Assembly (NCBI GenBank): GCA_910589315.1
Contig: CAJUTB010000010.1
Coordinates: 1 to 64,000, forward strand
Source: an uncultured Oscillibacter sp.
Lineage (GTDB): Bacteria > Bacillota > Clostridia > Oscillospirales > Oscillospiraceae
Length of the DNA: 64,000 bases
Direction: 5' to 3'
Position 1 is the stretch's first letter, and every line of letters starts with the position of its first letter. Made by a program: the position numbers and the translations under genes. Positions 61,437-64,000 of this stretch are shown piece by piece. The notes beneath the pieces were generated by a model. The model saw nothing but the letters and a program-made list of their open reading frames with translations, was not told the origin of the DNA and did not search any database.

Positions 61437-62213
61437 ATGGAACAATTGAGGAAGAAGAAGGGCTTTATCTGCGACATGGACGGCGTGATTTATCACGGCA
61501 ACCAGCTTTTGCCTGGGGTGAAAAAATTTGTGGAGTGGCTGACGAAGGAGAAGAAAAACTATCTGTTTCTGACGAATTCGAGCCAGTATACGCCCAAGGA
61601 GCTTCAGCAGAAGCTGGCCCGGATGGGGCTGGATGTAAACGAGTCGCATTTTTACACGAGCGCGCTGGCAACGGCGCATTTTCTGGACAGCCAGGCTCCG
61701 GGGTGCAGTGCCTATGTGGTCGGCGAGCACGGCATCACCAACGCGCTGTACGACAAGGGCATTACCTACAACGACGTAAATCCCGACTATGTGGTAGTGG
61801 GCGAGTCGTCGGCCTATAATCTGGAACAAATCACGAAGGCGATCCGGCTGGTGAACGCAGGCGCGAAGCTGATCGGTACAAATCCGGACCTGACGGCCCC
61901 GGCGGAAGCTGGAATCGTTCCAGCGTGCCGGGCGTTGATCGCGCCTATTGAGCTGGCTACGGACAAAAACGCCTATTTTGTAGGCAAGCCAAATCCCTTG
62001 ATGATGCGTACGGGCCTGCGGATGCTGGGAGTACATTCGGAGAATGCGGTTATGATTGGCGACCGGATGGACACGGATATCATCGCTGGAATTGAGACCG
62101 GCTTGGATACCGTACTGGTACTTTCCGGCGTTTCGGACCGGGAGACCTGCAAGGAATATCCCTACCGGCCAAAGTTCATCTTGAAAGGCGTGGGAGAAAT
62201 CCCAGGAGACTGA
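61437..62213 (+). CDS. HAD-IIA (NagD-like) phosphatase
   Basis: The 258-residue protein is a NagD-type HAD hydrolase: motif I ICDMDGVIYHG, motif II FLTNSSQYTP, the C2 cap domain (about 80-170), VGKPNPLMM and motif IV MIGDRMDTDIIAG. Members remove phosphate from nucleotides or sugar phosphates in the cytoplasm. The start at 61437 has AGGAG 6 bases upstream; an open frame back to 61281 runs over the promoter and rpsU terminator and is not used. Confidence 0.92.
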   Translation: MEQLRKKKGFICDMDGVIYHGNQLLPGVKKFVEWLTKEKKNYLFLTNSSQYTPKELQQKLARMGLDVNESHFYTSALATAHFLDSQAPGCSAYVVGEHGITNALYDKGITYNDVNPDYVVVGESSAYNLEQITKAIRLVNAGAKLIGTNPDLTAPAEAGIVPACRALIAPIELATDKNAYFVGKPNPLMMRTGLRMLGVHSENAVMIGDRMDTDIIAGIETGLDTVLVLSGVSDRETCKEYPYRPKFILKGVGEIPGD

Positions 62214-62249
62214 AGCCCGTGACGGCGGCTCAGGCAGAGAAATTGAAGG

Positions 62250-62290
62250 AAACCGGTATCTTTCGCAGCAGCGGGAGAGCCGGTTTTTTT
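62250..62290 (+). terminator. Terminator of the NagD-like gene
   Basis: AAACCGG (62250-62256) and CCGGTTT (62280-62286) enclose a partially paired loop and are followed by T residues to 62290. Confidence 0.75.
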
Positions 62291-62418
62291 CGCCGGAGGG
62301 CGGCGAAACATTTCATGACATTCCAGGAACATTTCAATACAAGGTGATTCCCTTTGGGCCGGTGAATTTGTAAACTCTTTCAGGGAATGATTTCACAGGG
62401 GACAGGAGGAGACGCGCA

Positions 62419-63141
62419 GTGATCAATCGGATAAAATTTGCAGTGTGTGACGACGAGCCGCAGATGGTCCAGGAAATTGAGGGGCTGCTTGCGGACTACC
62501 TGAAAGAATACCTGGGAATTTCATACAGTATCTGCCCGTTTGACAGCGGCCGTTCCCTGCTGGAGAGCGGCGGCGGTTTTGATGTGATTTTTCTGGACGT
62601 TCAGATGGAGCCGCCGGACGGAATGGAGACGGCAAGAATCCTGCGCCAACGAGGGGACCAGAGCCTGCTGGTGTTTATATCGGTGCTGAAAGAGTGCGTG
62701 TTCGACGCTTTTTCAGTGGAAGCCTGGGATTATTTGCTCAAACCCCTGGACAGCGGCCAATTCCGGAGGACGATGGACCGTGTGGTCAGGTTTTTGGAGC
62801 AGAGGACGGCAAAGAGCCTGCTCATTCAGCGGGGGACGGTCTGCGAGGTCCTTCCGCTGTCGGAAATTGTGTACTGTGAAGTACAGGGACGGAAAATCTA
62901 CCTGCACAAAAGGGATGGAACCGTCACCGGTTATTACGAAAGACTGGAGGCTCTGGAACGTCAGATCGGGGGGCATTTTTTCAAGTGTCACCGGAGCTAT
63001 CTGGTAAACCTCGACTACGTTCGCGGATGTCAGGGAGGACAAGTTCTGCTGTCCCAGGGGGAGGCGATTCCGGTTTCGCGTCTGCGAGAGCAGGATTTGA
63101 TGCGGGCCCTTTTGCGCTATATGAAAGAGAAGGACTTCTAA
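62419..63141 (+). CDS. LytTR response regulator (AgrA-like)
   Basis: The 240-residue regulator has a receiver domain (D11, D12, phospho-acceptor D60 in IFLDVQM, K107 in LLKPLD) and a LytTR DNA-binding domain (about 135-235) with EIVYCEVQGRKIYLH and FKCHRSYLVNLDYV. The start is GTG with GGAGGAG 7 bases before. This class controls peptide-signalled processes such as bacteriocins or virulence in Firmicutes. The partner kinase follows; no autoinducer peptide gene is visible in the window. Confidence 0.95.
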   Translation: MINRIKFAVCDDEPQMVQEIEGLLADYLKEYLGISYSICPFDSGRSLLESGGGFDVIFLDVQMEPPDGMETARILRQRGDQSLLVFISVLKECVFDAFSVEAWDYLLKPLDSGQFRRTMDRVVRFLEQRTAKSLLIQRGTVCEVLPLSEIVYCEVQGRKIYLHKRDGTVTGYYERLEALERQIGGHFFKCHRSYLVNLDYVRGCQGGQVLLSQGEAIPVSRLREQDLMRALLRYMKEKDF

Positions 63142-63178
63142 ATGTGAACGGTTCTGGCATATGAAGGGAGGTTTTGCG

Positions 63179-64000
63179 TTGGATTATTTCAGTTTCTGTC
63201 TGAATGGACTTTCTCTCACGGCGCAAGGCGCTTTGCATGTCCGTTTTGTCAGTCATCTGACTGGAAAGCAACTGAAAATCCGGTATTTTTTCGCATATTT
63301 ATGTTTGCTCTTTACCATTGCGTTTCTCTCTGAACGATTGGCGGTGAACGAAATGGTATCCATTGGCGCAGGCGTGCTGGTCTTATACGGAATAAGCCGT
63401 TTTGCGCTGGGGAACCAGCGGCCGGCATCCTGGACGGCGGCGGTTCTGGCGTTTTATATCACGCAGCTTTCTTTTGGCGTTCTCAATTCGGCAGAAGCGA
63501 TGCTGTTTCCCCGTTTGGTTGGAAGTCCTTGGCTGTATGCGGCGCTGCTGGCGGCGCAGGCGTTTTTTTGCGTGATCTGTGCCGGCGCTTATGCTGCGGT
63601 TCAGAAACTCCTGTCCCTGCCGGAAGGCGTCCAAATGCCGTATATGAGTCTGCTGTTATTCCCAGGATTCTTTTTCTTATCCGCCGAGCTGTATATTCTG
63701 CATACGTCTTATAGTTTTGTTGCGTCCTCCGTCTTGCTGGAAAACGAGGGAAAACACAGCGCGTTGTTGTTTTTGCAGGCGCTGGGACTGGCGGCGTTGT
63801 TTTGCACGTTGTACGCCTATCGCCATGTGTGCCTGGGATTTCAGGCCCAGACGGCGGTGCAGTCGCTGACGCAGGCGGCGCAAGCGCAGAAGGTGTATAT
63901 TGCAGAGGCCCAGGCACGGTATGCACAGACGAAATCCTTTCGTCATGATATCAGAAATCATCTGTCCGTGTTAAAGGGTCTGCTGAACAATGGAAAGCTG
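63179..64000 (+). CDS. GHKL sensor kinase, 3' partial
   Basis: An open frame from TTG at 63179 (GGGAGG 8 bases upstream) runs 274 codons to the window end. About six hydrophobic segments fill residues 1-225, then a helical linker leads to FRHDIRNHLSVLKGLL, the H-box of AgrC/GHKL kinases with phospho-accepting H256. The ATPase domain lies beyond the window. It is 37 bp after the LytTR regulator and is its likely partner. It was found by reading the frame, since no stop falls inside the window. Confidence 0.9.
   Translation, partial: MDYFSFCLNGLSLTAQGALHVRFVSHLTGKQLKIRYFFAYLCLLFTIAFLSERLAVNEMVSIGAGVLVLYGISRFALGNQRPASWTAAVLAFYITQLSFGVLNSAEAMLFPRLVGSPWLYAALLAAQAFFCVICAGAYAAVQKLLSLPEGVQMPYMSLLLFPGFFFLSAELYILHTSYSFVASSVLLENEGKHSALLFLQALGLAALFCTLYAYRHVCLGFQAQTAVQSLTQAAQAQKVYIAEAQARYAQTKSFRHDIRNHLSVLKGLLNNGKL

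Noticed and set aside
1..64000. tRNA, rRNA or CRISPR loci
   Set aside because: I looked for cloverleaf-like CCA-ending segments in the gaps and for rRNA signatures and regular spaced repeats, and found none.

Overview
The window comes from a GC-rich anaerobic Firmicute, most like the gut Oscillospiraceae (Oscillibacter/Flavonifractor/Lawsonibacter-type genomes). The basis is Shine-Dalgarno-led starts with many GTG/TTG codons, SLH and GerMN surface proteins, a RecQ/DacF/LysA repertoire of clostridial type, CoA-transferase and hydroxyacyl-CoA dehydrogenase genes, and Firmicute-style AgrA/LytTR signalling. This placement is inferred from gene content, not from a marker tree. Nearly all of the DNA is coding and most genes sit in tightly overlapped operons.

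Layout. 1-5.5 kb: a heterodimeric ABC exporter (first subunit cut by the window edge), a MATE pump and a cytidylate-kinase-like protein, followed by an IS3-family transposase relic. 6.1-9.5 kb (minus): recQ, a small unknown gene and glycerate kinase. 9.5-10 kb: AT-rich spacer with a tight cluster of DnaA-box-like 9-mers. 10-17 kb (minus): a methionine-gamma-lyase-family PLP enzyme, then an operon lysA - D-aminoacylase-like amidohydrolase - isoaspartyl dipeptidase - YfcC-type transporter. 17-20.5 kb (minus): HhH protein, response regulator, sensor kinase and GerMN lipoprotein, an arrangement resembling actinobacterial MtrA-MtrB-LpqB. 20.7-22 kb: a DacF-type carboxypeptidase. 22.3-30 kb: a sigma-54 activator, a perfect -24/-12 promoter with two upstream dyads, a 3-hydroxybutyrate operon (bdh, two CoA-transferase subunits, hydroxyacyl-CoA dehydrogenase, GntP permease) and then rpoN itself. 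30-36 kb (minus): a LacI-type regulator followed by a split cobalamin methionine synthase (activation protein, MetH core) and YitJ. 36-38.5 kb: a small unknown gene and a GH42 beta-galactosidase.

38.9-44.1 kb holds two convergent genes sharing an unrecognised extracellular domain. One is an intact secreted SLH protein. The other is a membrane-anchored version broken by an in-frame TGA and a later frameshift. 44-46 kb (minus): a CDF metal exporter and a Cys-rich protein.

46.3-60.9 kb is a 15-kb co-directional tellurite/stress (Ter) locus. It contains the TerY-PP2C-kinase triad, a P-type Ca2+ ATPase, three TerD proteins and one TerA-like protein, an AIM24 protein, a beta-helix-TerD fusion, and a predicted biosynthetic module (HpcH/HpaI aldolase, PRTase-TRSP, StiP/PRTase, HAD). 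It is followed by rpsU, a NagD-like HAD phosphatase, and a LytTR regulator with a GHKL kinase that runs off the window end.

The Ter locus is a known class of system. The less expected observations are the damaged surface gene and its SLH paralogue, the self-contained sigma-54 hydroxybutyrate module, the GerMN three-component operon in a Firmicute, and the triple-hairpin intergenic elements.
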